Shown here piece after piece: positions 1 through 12,074 of a stretch of 64,000 nucleotides of DNA. Numbering within the stretch: position 1 is the first letter of the stretch; each line of letters begins with the position of its first letter. Origin of the DNA: Marasmius tenuissimus (Eukaryota > Basidiomycota > Agaricomycetes > Agaricales > Marasmiaceae); the NCBI GenBank assembly GCA_029532415.1, contig JAQOTA010000050.1:2294001-2358000 (forward strand), given 5' to 3'. Made by a program: the position numbers and the translations under genes. A model generated the notes under the pieces. It was given only the letters and a program-made list of their open reading frames with translations, ran no database searches and was not told the DNA's origin.

Positions 1-73
1 CCCGCTCTTTCACATCCTCTGGCTGCCAGCGACACTTCTTGAGGTCACTGGTACAGTTCCCTTCCTCGGCCAT
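1..73 (-). CDS. 5' end of an unidentified gene, cut by the window edge
   Basis: Reading leftwards from an ATG at 73, an open frame runs off the window. It begins MAEEGNCTSDLKKCRWQPED. The RWQPED stretch resembles the start of Myb/SANT-like DNA-binding regions found in fungal transposon proteins, but 24 residues are too few to decide. The neighbouring ORF at 504-716 on the same strand also looks transposon-derived, so the two may belong to one element. No function is assigned. Confidence 0.35.
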   Translation of the reverse strand, partial: MAEEGNCTSDLKKCRWQPEDVKER

Positions 74-370
74 TATCCAGAATGCCTCATTGTCCCCCAC
101 TCAGCTGGGATCACGATGGGGCATTGCAAATACATCAGCAAAACCGGACTTTGATTGCCGGATTTTGCTGGGTTTTTAAGGGTTTTTGATGGTCCAAGCC
201 AAAATTTTGGACACTGTTGGTGCCGTCCACCACGAATGGCAAAGAATTGTTTGGTTTTTATCTTTGAGGGATGTATGTACTACATGAAAGAATGGGGGAA
301 TAGTAAGATAATAGAGAACTAGGTATCCTACACACCAGTAGAAATTTCAGGTTGCGCAAAAAGTGACTTA

Positions 371-442
371 GGTTGTCAGATTGTCGGATTCCGGGTTTTC
401 GGCCTAATTTGGCGGGGCGGCAACCCGGGACAATCTGTCACC
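371..442. repeat. Imperfect inverted repeat, possible hAT-type terminal sequence
   Basis: The left arm 371-397 reads toward GATTGTC and CCGGGTT, and the right arm 421-442 carries the complementary AACCCGGGACAATCTG. The arms match over CAGATTGTC and over a CCGGGTT block. Alternating CCCGGG and GACAAT blocks are common near the ends of fungal hAT elements, which is the reason for the guess. No target-site duplication was found. Confidence 0.3.
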
Positions 443-503
443 ATCAAAGTCTGAAAATACTGATGTACTATCAACGATGACTATCGAGTTGGTAGTGTGC
501 TGA

Positions 504-716
504 TTATGCATCAGAGAACGTACGTTCAGCAACAATCTGGTCACGGGTACGCGGTTGCCTACCAGCCGCTATGTCTTGTTCTTGATATGATGTGACCATA
601 TGCTGGAGACAGAGGGTGCAAAAAACCTTAGCTTTGCCACTATGCTTGGACTCTGGAACATTCTCTCGGAGCTTTGGGTGATCGTCGAAGTAGCTGCGGT
701 ACCATGCACGGTGCAT
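504..716 (-). CDS. Small zinc-finger-like ORF, probable transposon remnant
   Basis: Seventy codons are open from an ATG at 716 to a stop at 504; the frame is also open further upstream without an ATG. The peptide holds a C-x2-C pair (KVFCTLCLQH, about residues 28-33) followed by a polar stretch and GRQPRTRDQIVAE. From memory this resembles the N-terminal BED-like finger of hAT-family transposases in mushroom-forming fungi. No transposase catalytic domain is present, and an inverted repeat with similar-looking ends lies just downstream on this strand. A decayed element or a short solo ORF is more likely than a host gene. Confidence 0.4.
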   Translation of the reverse strand: MHRAWYRSYFDDHPKLRENVPESKHSGKAKVFCTLCLQHMVTSYQEQDIAAGRQPRTRDQIVAERTFSDA

Positions 717-782
717 AATGAAGGCGATGAATACCTTGACCCCGAATAAAGTCTTGGTTTTATACGTGCCCGAAAATCTCAA

Positions 783-1234
783 AATCCACTATAGATGAAC
801 CTGAAGGACAAAGCCCGCAAGAATGTCGCAAGTAACCTCGTACGGATTTCGGATGTATCTTCATTCTGGTCAAAGTAATCTATTAAATAAGAATAGCTAA
901 CTATTATGGGCCTCCGACAGCTACCCGTGTATTGGAAGTCGTCAAAATCCCGCAAGAACTGAGGGGAAGGTGGTACAGTCGGCCACCGCTCCGGATATTT
1001 CTATCAAAGCGAGGCCTGGGCGAATGATGTCATGAAGGGCGAAAGGTGGCGCCTTGGCAGAGGTGCCTTTCAAAGGGGCGGTGGAGAGGCGACGCCCGTG
1101 CAAAAGGCGGGGCGCCCAGGGGTGCCGCCTGCCCAACACTGAATGGAAAGGGCACGACAAAACGGGAAATAATGAAGCTTCCTTTTCAACCCTTCGTTCC
1201 CATTCACTTCTTTACCTCCAACCATCACTATACG
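783..1234. other. Intergenic, upstream of the F-box-like gene
   Basis: No gene is evident. The stretch 1040-1130 is notably GC-rich (repeats of GGGGCG type) and lies about 100-190 bp before the chosen start of the F-box-like gene, so it may hold its promoter. No TATA box is obvious. Confidence 0.4.
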
Positions 1235-2711
1235 ATGTCCTGCTCGGTCTGCCGCTTGCCCTTTGTGCCATGCCCAAGATCTTCCAGTCCGATCCCTGAA
1301 CAGTACCCACCAAAGGGTATCATGACCGACAAAGAGTTTATATATTTCATGAATGCTGCTGGAGTTGGGTGCGTACGGTGTTCGCCAGATCTCTTATTAA
1401 TTCTCAATGAATCCTCAACGATTCGCCCTTACAGAAAATACATTCCAGGCGGAATAGGAAACTTCGAGTTCTGTTCCCCGAATTCATTTGGAGGTTCGTC
1501 GTACGCCACAATTCTGCCATCGCACCATCTGACCCGATAAAAAGTCTCTTTCAGCTCTTTGCTAGCCAGTGGTAAGCTCCCAATTCTGAGCATAGTCCAA
1601 TGAGAGTCCCACATGGATGTTTCAATGACTGTATGTGTCGTGTTTGCCCTCTACCTGATTGTCTGTGTTGAGTGCTCATGGTTTCATTTACGCAGGCTTG
1701 CATGATGCACACCGGATGTTTTAAGATTCTTCGTTCAATTCTGGACTTGGAAGATGATAATAGTGCGAAAGAATTAGCCGATTTTTACCAGATTGGAGAA
1801 ATTCTTGGACAGTGTCTAGCCGATAATGATCATGGTCGATTCAAAGGTACGCCTTCTACCCCCACTCTTACATGATATCCTTTAAACCAACGACTGGCAT
1901 GACTTCCGTAGGTGTTCGATACGAAGCCGTTGGTGAAAAGATCAATCTGCGCCCCTACTGGTTTCGAGGCTACAAACTCGGAAAGGCACACGACCACGTC
2001 GTCTTCGATTATAACCAACTCATTGCCGACGGAAAACAGTGGCTCATCACTCGTCCTGATGTCTTTTCTCGCCTTCACCGTGTTGTCGATCACGCTAAAC
2101 GTATCGCGCCATTCGGAGGACGCGAACCAGTACCCGGAACCGACATCCTCACCTCTCAGCCATTCCCGATCATGAACCTTCTCGTCTCGTATCTTTCTGC
2201 CGCCTCGTTTGTCAGACTGACGAGTACGTGCAAGTACCTCCGATTCCACGCTTTGACGTCGTTCAAGCCTTACGCGCGGAAGTTCTTGGTTGAGGAGTTC
2301 CCTTGGGCGTTCCCGACGCGGCTGGAGTTTGATATGATCAAACAGAATAAGGCCGTCCTCGATGCTATGGCCTCACCTGACCTCGAAATCTGTGGTCCCG
2401 AATGTGATTGGTTGGGATATCTGAGTATGGTGCATAGTCCGAAGAGCAAGAGTATGAGGACTCGGAGGTACATCTGGAGTGTCTGTGTGGAGCTAAAGAG
2501 GGAGTATGATGATCAGTTGACTGCGAAGGAGGAGGGTGATCCCGAAGGATGGTTCTATACATACCCTGAGGGTTGGGGACCCGGAGCGAAGGCGGTGCCG
2601 ACGAGTAAGAGAACGGAGTTAGAGAAGATCGCTGTGCAGATGTCCATGATGAACCAGATGGGGAATGGTGGTATGGCTAGGATAAATATGGCTGGGGTGA
2701 AGATGATGTAG
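1235..2711 (+). CDS. F-box-like protein with an N-terminal cysteine motif (spliced)
   Basis: The protein is probably a substrate-recognition or adaptor protein of the F-box type; this is inferred from one segment. The ATG at 1235 opens with MSCSVCRLPF (C-x2-C), and residues GVGCVRC follow, suggesting a small metal site. The first exon reaches at least 1500. An exon starts at 1696 after CGCAG (ACMMHTGCFKIL) and ends at 1846; the intron 1847-1911 (GTACGC...GTAG) joins FKG to VRYEAVGEKI. The last exon, 1912-2711, carries FPIMNLLVSYLSAASFVRLT, then STCKYLRF, which has the leucine and cysteine spacing of an F-box core, then a Trp-rich C-terminal region (WGFY-type aromatics) ending GMARINMAGVKMM. 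The splicing between about 1500 and 1696 is unresolved: one frame gives FQLFASQW before GTAAGC near 1600. This architecture is frequent in Agaricomycetes. Confidence 0.65.
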
Positions 2712-5700
2712 AGAGCTAGGAAACGGGGTTGTCTTTTGCTTTACTGCTTTCTTGCTACCGCACTTGGGTTTCTCGCCTCCCTCCTTGTGTACACGCGTCA
2801 TGTCCCTCCTCTTCCCAATACTGTCGAAGTACGTGTTCACTGTCCGAGCCGTTTTGTAAACTAAACTTATAGTACTGTGTCGTAACAGTGCTGTATACAC
2901 AAAGAACATAAGAATGTGTTGCTCCACCGCGCGTAGTCCTCTTTTCCTTGTACCGGCTCTGGAGGATGAACTCTAGCTTCACACGACCAATCTTGAACTT
3001 GGAAGTTCCCACGTTCTTTCACCCACTCTCATGACCATGGCCACCGCGAAAGGAAACAGTGGTTAGACATCCATCTCAACCGTGCTGTCTCCTAGGCAAA
3101 CCCCATACTACAACGTCTTATAATCACACAGATTCAAACAACTAAGTTCAGCGTACGTCAGTCATCTCAATCATCAAGATTCGACTCAAAGCTCTGTTAT
3201 TTATTTAAAATAAGAATCGGGCGCAAATTGAATGAATGAACGGCTCCCGTCGCCATCAGCAAAATACCTGGACCGATAGAATGTAATTAGTATCCCCGAT
3301 ATCCGTTAGGTAGGACGAAACCCGCTGTACCCAGTTGCGAACAGGAACGGGCTATATAACCGTATTAAAACTTTTCTGAAATCCGGAAAAAGAGCAAGAA
3401 TTCGTGAGCACAATACCAGTATAATACAATGGATTCGAGTACCTTTCCACGGATTTCAAAGGTGATACACGAGAGTGCATGTTGTTACAAGTTGCGTAGG
3501 ATGTACCGGGTTTCGGGGGGTTTTGACCGGTTTTAGGGGTAAGTACTGGATAGCGGAGGTGGTGGCGAGTCACAGAGAGTATGACAAATACCAGTGAATG
3601 GTAGAGGGACTAACGGGTAGCAGCGAAGGTGGCAAGTTGTAGGGGGCATCATGAATAATACATGTTTCCTTGGATTGGCATGATTATGGATATACATAGC
3701 GCAGCCAGTTGGGGATCTCTTGATGATTTTCACACTTGGTATTAGGGAGTACGACACAGAATCAATATCAGATAATATAATAAATATACATGATTATGAA
3801 AACAACAGGCTAAGATTCATTATTGGCATAGATCACGATAGAGAAATGATAGGTACTTGATTCCAGCGCAGCGGTGATGAGAGGGTCGGAGGGTCCTGGA
3901 TGTAAAATTAACATCTACAACATCGGTATACAGCTGCATAAGGAATATACCAGACGATAGCACAGCCCAGGGACACAGTAAACGAGGAATCTGTAGTTCA
4001 ATGTGAGTAGCGAGCTCAGACTGATGACGGGAGTTGAGGCGACGTACCCATTCCTCGCTGTCATCTCCGTTCATCAACTGAAATTGGAATGAGTTTGCGG
4101 GTTACTATAATGAAGAAAGGGTGCACATACGTTATGCGGCGCATATATGCACCTGAATAGCCAGCAAGACTATCGAGATGGGTGCAGCATTGAGTGAAAG
4201 GCAGTGACGGCGAGCCAGCGAGCATAGGCGACGATACTATAGGTGAAGCATGAGAGCCGGTATTCAGCAACCATATGAATGAAGGCAATAGTGTAAACTT
4301 ACCTCTACGAACATCCCACCGCAATGTGTCCTCTTATCGTGACGTGGTTGATAGCATTGTTATGTGGACAACAGATAGACCATGGGTCGAATCAATAGAT
4401 GATTAGCGGGGAGGTAGAAGGGTCGACGTCGCGCAGTAGAGAGAAGACAGAAAGTGTGGGTTGGTGGCGATGGAAGGGGGAAGAGAAGGAACAGCTGGGA
4501 TGGCGAATCGTGTTGGGTTTATATACCTGCGAGGTGGTCTGTGCGGGGATTATGGAATCAGTCGAGGGTTCGATATTCAGGAATGATGACGTTGTTGACG
4601 ACGCATCTACATCGTCACCGATATCCTAGATCCAAGCTACGTTGCGAGTTCTTAGTTTCTTGCCCTTCGTTGAACAAAAACTGGCATTTTCACGCACCTT
4701 TACTACAATTCCATCTAATTTCCAGCCAATCTTTGGGGATCTGGAGCCTCACCTGGTTGTACTTGAGGAATATTGTTCCATAGGTAATGAGAGTTGAGAG
4801 CCGTGTCGTGAGGGCTGACCTTGTTTGGCGCTATCAACAATGGGTCATGGTGGTTGAGAGCAAGAGGGCGACGGAGTTCACGTGCAGCCGCGCAAAGCTT
4901 TACGGTTCAGACTCCGACAAGAATTCGGCGCAAGCGCTCAGGCAAAGCGCCCACTATAGGGGCTTGGGTTAGGGCGCCAAACCATCACCTTGAGTCTCGA
5001 TGTTCAACGTTCAACGTTCAACTATCACGGTGAAGCCAGTCGGCTTTAATGTACTATAGAATCTGAACTTACCATGTTGATAGGTAGTTAAACCAGCTGA
5101 AAACACGTAAAAACTACTCAAAACTCGTTAAAACCCTTCAAAGTCCCCGGAACCAGTATCATAGCCTTTCACTCATTGTAAGGGATTCAGTGAGTTATCC
5201 CTCCTGAAATAGTGTTTGTGAATTTTAACGTGTTTTGGAAGGGTCTCAACTCGCTTCTAATCATGTTACCACAGTCTCCCAACACAGTTGTAATACGGTA
5301 ACAAACCTACAAACTTGTCAGTACACATTTTGCGACTGCCAACCAGGTGTAATACTGTCAATATCAACCGTTACCGTATCGCTCAATTTTATTGACCGGA
5401 ATTCGTTGTACATGGATTCTAACTAAACAGGTATTTTGCTGATGGCTCAGCTCATTTTAGTCCCCCGACTGAAAATATGTGACCACGCTCTGGACGGCAT
5501 TAATCCACCTCCGACAACCGTCTACGGACATCAAGTTTATTTTGGGAATCATCTCATCCTAAACGCTACAGCTTCCTTGAAGGGTTCTGTACAGTTTGTT
5601 CTTTGCCCAGGCATTGTAAAGATGTGGCGTTGACACCCTTTTACTAAGCTGCATCTCCAGCGGCGCGTCGTTACACAAGTCGTATCTACCACGACCGTGA

Positions 5701-6343
5701 ATATGATATCATCCACCCTCAAAATACTAACGAACCAGAAACGACTTTGAAGACGGCTAATATCCCGAAGCAAACCGTGGATATCCGTCCCTCCCGCGAG
5801 CGACAAGCCAAATTCACACAATGAAATAGGCAAGAATTCCAGTCGAACTTCGATTGACGAGGGCCTGCATATCCTCGTCATCTAGATCCAAGCCCGACTC
5901 AACCGCATGATAGCATGTAAGGACTTAGCTGTAAGTACTTAGCTGTGCGTATCATCCAAGTCCGAGTCAGTGCACCATCGGTTCCGATCCTAGAACTACT
6001 GCAGAGTTGTGACCTCGCATTACCGTTCGTATCGCGTCAGTGCATATCTACAAGCAGCAATGTGCCCATTACGGCCGTCAATTGCCTTGAAGGGGTCCCG
6101 CTTGTTCCTGGGATCAGATGAACAAGTTGATCTTACCATGCTAGCCACCGCACAGCTGTGGAGTAAAATTCAGAGCGTCTCTTAGCATGTACTGGACCAG
6201 GAAATCGAGCGTGACGATCATCGAATGAATGTTGCCCGTTCCTATTCCAACAGCAGATAACATAACCCTTGGGTATAATTGCATGAGCCAGTCAAACGAT
6301 ATGTTTTGCCAATTCTTCCCCAACTTAAGAATTGGGTCAAATC
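2712..6343. other. Long intergenic stretch with no recognised gene
   Basis: I see no convincing gene in these 3.6 kb. Small features are a tandem CAACGTTCAACGTTCAAC run near 5002-5022, short direct repeats of the form AAAACNC near 5092-5135, and a perfect 10-bp inverted repeat ATACGGTAAC/GTTACCGTAT near 5291-5300 and 5370-5379. ORFs of 60-110 codons occur on both strands but show no family resemblance or exon pattern. Confidence 0.4.
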
Positions 6344-7490
6344 ATGACTGGCGACGCGTATCCTGTTGTCGACAAGCGAGCTCTCAATTCTTCCTTCTAC
6401 CCTCCTCTATCTCTCCTCCACTCTCCCAGTCGCCACAGTCACGGCGAACTGGCCCTCATGACAAGCGACTCGCAGGACTTTGCGTCCGACGAGCCACAAC
6501 CTGGCAGGAGGATGCCACCAGCTGCCACAGCTTGGACTTACCCGTGCGTGAACAATCCGAGGTACGTTCATATCAGCCCCTACCACCGCGTCGCACCGGA
6601 ATGAACGATTATGTTTGGCCTAAATGCAGTGCCGGTGTTGGAGACATGCGAGAGGTACCCAGTCGTAGTCGCCATTGCAGACTCCAGATTGGCGACCGAA
6701 ACGATCCCGCCTTCGATCATAACACTATCCCCGCTGCCCCAAATTCCGACTACCTAACAACAGATCTCATGATTGCCATGAATGAGCCACAGACCCAAAG
6801 CGCAGTTGATCATCCGCGGGACGACTCCAGTGGCACAGACTCCCTGCTGTCGGAGTTAGCGCATGGTACCGGGACTCACAATTCCAGGTACGCCGGGACG
6901 AGCCCGAAGTTTTTCTTCGCTGAGAACCGAGTCCTCCATCACAGCTCTTCGGCAACTCCACCAAGTTACGGCGATCGGCAACGTACACATCTGTTTACCA
7001 ATGTATCTTCATACTCGCTCGACGGATACAGCGATAGCAATGGTTACGATCACGGAGAACGCCTAGCTTCAAGCGGACAGATACCGCATGGTGGTTCCAC
7101 CCACTTTGCTGCAAACCTTGGTTTCAACAACAGTGCAAGCAGTTTCCGCCAAGTGGGATCCTCCGCTTTGACTAAGTCCTCGACAGCCCGTCGTGGGCCG
7201 CGACCTCCTCGCTACTTCTGCGAGGTACCATGGTGCAGTTCCCGGGGATTTACCGCCAAACACAATTACGATTGTCAGTCATATTGTGTTGAATATGTGT
7301 GGCGACTCCCACACTCACCGCCGTGTTTGCCGTTCTCACAGATCACATCCGAGCTCACAGGGGGGAGAAGCCCTTCGAGTGCACAGAATGTGGGACCAGT
7401 TTCTGCTCGCGCAACGATCTCCGACGACACAGAAGCCAAGGTCGAAAGCGACGCTGCCGGCGCCCAGGCCAGATGGCTCTCCCCGCTTGA
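6344..7490 (+). CDS. Two-finger zinc protein, cluster copy 1 (group A)
   Basis: The spliced model has exons 6344-6561, 6630-6887, 6945-7273 and 7342-7490, giving 317 residues. The ATG at 6344 opens with [11 protein letters not shown], which aligns with copy 7 (both contain DAY and later SPSLL or LSLLHSP). Residues 227-242 are the RQVGS block; finger 1 is C251, C256, H270, H274 and finger 2 is C282, C285, H298 and C307 with the basic linker RSQGRKRR. The last intron, 7274-7341, splits finger 1 inside the Tyr codon before H270. Two C2H2/C2HC fingers with a basic tail suggest sequence-specific DNA binding in the nucleus; targets are unknown. An alternative reading as one unspliced frame to 7626 loses finger 2 and is rejected. 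Confidence 0.8.
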
Positions 7491-7736
7491 TATGATTGAA
7501 CTCGGGCCTAACCGAAACTCTCTGTCGCCGAACCCACGACTTATACAGAACTTTCCTGATTCCGCCCCAGATCATGTAACTGTAACTTTTCCACTGTACC
7601 TTCCGATGCTTTCTATCGTGTATTAATAGAGGACTTCAAGTCAGATAAAACTGGCGAACATACTGTACAGATTTGATGAGCGCCCTTTGGTTGCTTCAAG
7701 ACGTTGGCCCATCGAGACCTTACGATGGGTTGACCA

Positions 7737-8920
7737 TCACGGTCGCTTTCCAAACGCGATCTCAGTTATATCCGTCCCACAGATAAGAATAGCAAGTCCT
7801 AGGCAGGTCCCTAGGTCTTGAATCAATCGTTCACTGATCATCCACTGCGAGCACTCAGATATTAATATCAGGAATAGCATATTTGGTAACATACCAGTAT
7901 CGTACAAGACGTCAAGTAATGGCATGGGTTCACGAATGGTAAATCGAAGGGCAGCTGTTCTGTGCGGGAACATAGCTCTGTCAAATTGGGGCCTCTTTTG
8001 TCGATTGAGGATCAGTGTCGTATCTGGTCAGCACCTAAATGTACCCGCTCAGCAAGAGCTCGAGGGTTCCAGAAGCTCATCGAACACCTGGAAGACTACT
8101 TTCTGATGTCGACGACTGTCGAACTGATTCTGCATGTATTTGTGTGTGAAAAGGACCCGCGCGTTCCGGCGGTACTTCTGGTTTGACATTCGTACGAGTC
8201 CCAGATCTTGACTCTGTAATGAGCTGTCTGCACAATACCAACCAGAATCATGGAACAAGCACATACCTTTCAGACGAGTATGGGGAATACCAAGACAGGT
8301 CCACGACGTTGTCTGCAACAGCCCCAAGGTGGTAAGGTCAAGGCCACAACCAACCACGGGCGTCCGCTGGCAAAGGACTCCCAGAATCACACTGAGCGCC
8401 AATCCACGCACTTATGTCGGATTGTTGTATGAGAATCTGATTGTGAATTTCTTTGAAGCTTGTCCAGGCCCCGATTCCTCGAGAGACCTGACGGGGTCGT
8501 GTCAAAAAGAACGACCCAACATTCATGATGATCAAGTGGATGCCGGTCGGTGTAGCAGCGTCAACCAGGATTAACAGGAATGGGGGGTTTGACCACCGCA
8601 GACAAAGCTCGAGAGCAGTGAAGAGGAATTTGGTGTAAGAGGGCGGCAATAAGCTGCAAAAAAAGCTAGATGCAAACCCACCGAGACGTTAAATTTGATA
8701 AATAGACCGTGAGCGACAATATCAGCGTCCGCGCTGCGCTGCGGCAGCCTTTTCGACATCCCGGTATCCCCTCAGCGGAGAGGAGATGAAGTGATGAGCG
8801 CAGTGGAGGAAAGGACCCGTGGTCCTGCAGCTATAAGACTGGCTAGTGCCATCGTGGCGTTGATGTTCTTCCGTCCTTTGATGCTTACTCTTGATCTGGT
8901 TAGTCATTCTCTGGACTCTA
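7737..8920 (-). pseudogene. Possible remnant of a membrane-protein gene
   Basis: Several short hydrophobic frames follow one another on the minus strand: FLLILVDAATPTGIHLIIMN (8521-8590), CGLDLTTLGLLQTTSWTCLG (about 8270-8350) and LGLAILICG (about 7770-7800). The first has counterparts at 17741-17810 and 51670-51745 (AVxTDVHLLIMI). I could not build one continuous spliced frame, so a decayed multi-pass membrane gene is the best guess. It lies tail-to-tail with zinc-finger copy 1. Confidence 0.3.
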
Positions 8921-11900
8921 AGGCCTTGTATAATCGACACCGACCTGAACCTCAGGCGAGGAAATTAATGAAAAGAGTGTTTTGAAGGTGAGGGAAAAAA
9001 GAAATACCAGAAACAGGTCCGACATTAAGTGTCCCAGTCGTTCAGTAGAGTCGATATTAGCCGACGTATCCCCATTTTCCCTCAAAGGTTCTGAAGTGTC
9101 GGGCCGGCTGCTGTTATGTTCAGCTCATATCCCGACGGTCCCGGAAGTTGAGGTGGGATGTGGATATGACCATTCAGAGTCCAAGATCCGAGCGAGTAAC
9201 GCAGCGTTTGTTATTGATAAAAGCTTGATTTAGAAGGACGATGGGCACGTATCATACAATTGAGCCTAAATATGAAAAAAAAAACGAAGGAGTGAGTAGT
9301 AAACCCAATGAGCTAAAGTAAGACAGAGAACCGATACAATTCACTCGCCGGGATCCATGCGGTCAAGGGCGAAGGCTTCCCATGGTTCGTGAGTTCGTAA
9401 ACGACAGGCGGTTGGTATCTCCCGGGCCTCGGGCCAGCCTCGCACACAAGAAACCAACCACGGTACAGTCATAGGCATCTCCAATACTCGAAGACAGCTT
9501 TTGAAGATCGAAAGGCCTGCATTTCCCTATGTGTGAAGTAGTTCGCGTCCGCCACTGCCATAAACAGGACGGAGATCTTCAAGGTGGGCAATCAGTACTG
9601 AGAGCTTCGGACGAACCAATGACATTTTAATGTAACTTGCCTCAGGACAGTAGAACATGGCATTGAACTAGAGCATCAAGTGCCACGCTCGAAAGAACAG
9701 GATCAGCCACAGTCTGATGATTCTGTGATACCAGTATCAACGAATCATCTATATGACGGCGGACGCGAGTGCGTGAGCGGATACTTTTGAGAAGACAAAG
9801 ACCTTCGTGATTGGTTTTGGAAGCTGTCCATCGGATTCCATATGGGTTCGGAATCGGGCTGAACACAGATAGGAAGTTCACGGGAGAAGGTAAATGACAG
9901 AAAACGTCGACCGAATGCACGGACCATCAATCGATACTGAGCTTGTTCTGAAGTCGACATTCATCGCAAGAGGACGTCGCGTTCGTCATACCTCAGGCGC
10001 ATCTCCGTCTACAGAATTCCAACCTAGTATACTCGCAATCTCTCTGATCGATTTGAACGAGAGGTTCCTTAGCCAGGATCAGTGTGGGAATGAGAAAGAG
10101 ATGGTTGCCACGTACAATGAGGAGCCTAGTCCCAACACTTTCCCGACTGGATAGCATGGGAACGAAACGCTCTGGTAAGCCCACAAACGTGGCACTTTAA
10201 AATTAGAATGCTCACAATCTAAACATTGACCCTGGCGATCAGCGTACTCGATGATCAGACGTCTCCGGCGAGGCTCGGGCAGAGCACAACGGATCGTCGC
10301 TAGTTGTATTGTAGATGCAATGACAGGCTGGAAAGTGGTCGGTCGTTGGGCAGACTCTCACACCTGTTGAGAGACGACGGTTGATGTGGAACGAGCCGCG
10401 AGCGGTGGTCATGTATTCTGGTTGGCAGTGTTACAAAGCTCGTTCGCTACCTGAAGTATTTGTACAAGCAGAGAATGAGTACCACTAACAAGAGTATTCA
10501 GTGAGTGGGTAGTACAAAGGTGAACAAAGGAGCGCACCAGTGAGCGTTCAACCTCCGTAGCTATTAGGATTCGAATCCATCAACCGAAGAACATTACCAG
10601 ATTCGGTTCAAGTTGAACAAACCATGTTGGCGGACATGCAGAATTAGACCGACCCAAGGGCCGCCCAAGTGCGGCGCACGCCTGAGTGTAATCCTCTAAC
10701 GGTATGTGGGGCAGCAGAACCTTGTGAGCAAGAAGCTTCATGAAGGAGAAGAGAGAAGAAGGCGAGACGGCAGTACTATTGAAGACGACGACGGTGATGA
10801 CATAAGGATCCACCCATAGTATTATCCAAGGTCCCACAACCGACAACTGAACATCGTCCGATCTTCACACGGTTGAAACTCGACCTCGCATCCGAGTCTG
10901 GCGGCAATGCCAACAGTGCTCTTCGTCCAATCCTGTCCAATCCTCCACCTCGAAGCCGAAAGAATACGGCAATAACCAAAAAAATCGATGACCACCTCGT
11001 TCTGCAACCTTCTTCAACTCGGCGGATGTCGGCGAGCACAGACGAGGGTAATTGGACAACAGACGTCGAGAGGGCAAGAACAAGTGTCTCCCTTGCTCCA
11101 GAATCTAGGTCCCGAGCCTCAAGAAACGCCCGCTAGCTTGTCAGGATCTCCAGTCTACGTGGACGTTGGCACGCCAGTGGCCTGTTGAGTCGAGGTCCTC
11201 CTAATAACCCGAAGTTCTAATCTGGCAAGTAGAGCCTGCAGGCGGCTATTGATCGGCGGACGCACTTGAGTCGGAGGTTCCGGTTTCTCCGAGTGTGCGT
11301 CGCCAGCTTTTATCCCAGCTCTTACCTCTTTTATCCACTCACACAGACTCAGACAGTACGCTCTGATGCAAACAAAGCTGAACTTTCTTATCGAAAAGAA
11401 TATGTGGCGACGCGGTTACTATGCACCGTCAGAGATCCAATCCCTTATCTTCGCCTCATATTCACTCCTCAGCGACACCCAATCCGCGAAACCGTCCGAT
11501 ACACCCATATGTCCTGCGTATCTCTCGAGTTGGGATCTGTGTTTCACCCAGCCAGGTTCGCAGAAACACCTGAACCCGCTGCCACGGCGTATAACTCCTT
11601 TGGGCCACCAGGGTGTTATAAGTTGCTAGAACCGAGGATGCTGTGGAGAGGGCTGAGGAAATGTAAAGATCTGTCGCCATTGTCGACGTGGTCATTTTTC
11701 GAAGTAGACGAATATCACTCGGCTCCTTTCGTGCAGCCCCCACCCAAACGGTCGACGCAACGCGGGGCGGCCGTCCACCTCAAGACCAACGGTCGATATA
11801 AGTCGGTCAAGATCTTACGTGTACTCATTCGCTCGATTCGACGGAGGAGGGGATCGATGCTCACTCAGTAGCCCTATCCCTCGAGTGAAGCCTTGTCATT

Positions 11901-12074
11901 GATCGAGCGATCTGGGCGATTGAATGGCCCGGGGCCGGCTGATTCATGGCATTCGAGGCTTGCGATTTTGGTTGAGCATGCAGATGTGATGCCACAACGA
12001 GGGTTTTGCTGCTGTGTGTTCATATTATCAATTGTGTATGTACATTACTTTTTTTTGATTGAATTCATACAAGT
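8921..12074. other. Intergenic stretch, no supported gene
   Basis: Open frames up to about 200 codons occur (11266-11868 on the plus strand, overlapped by 11462-11743 on the minus strand), but neither has an ATG at its head, a recognisable motif or an exon pattern. A hydrophobic minus-strand frame at 10580-10846 (ITVVVFNSTAVSPSSLFSF) might be another membrane-protein remnant. Nothing else is identified. Confidence 0.3.

Noticed and set aside
6229..7626. Single long unspliced frame over copy 1
   Set aside because: It crosses three introns that happen to remain open and loses finger 2; the spliced model matches eight paralogs.
11266..11868. 200-codon plus-strand open frame
   Set aside because: It has no ATG at its head, no motif, and an equally open minus-strand frame overlaps it; composition alone explains it.
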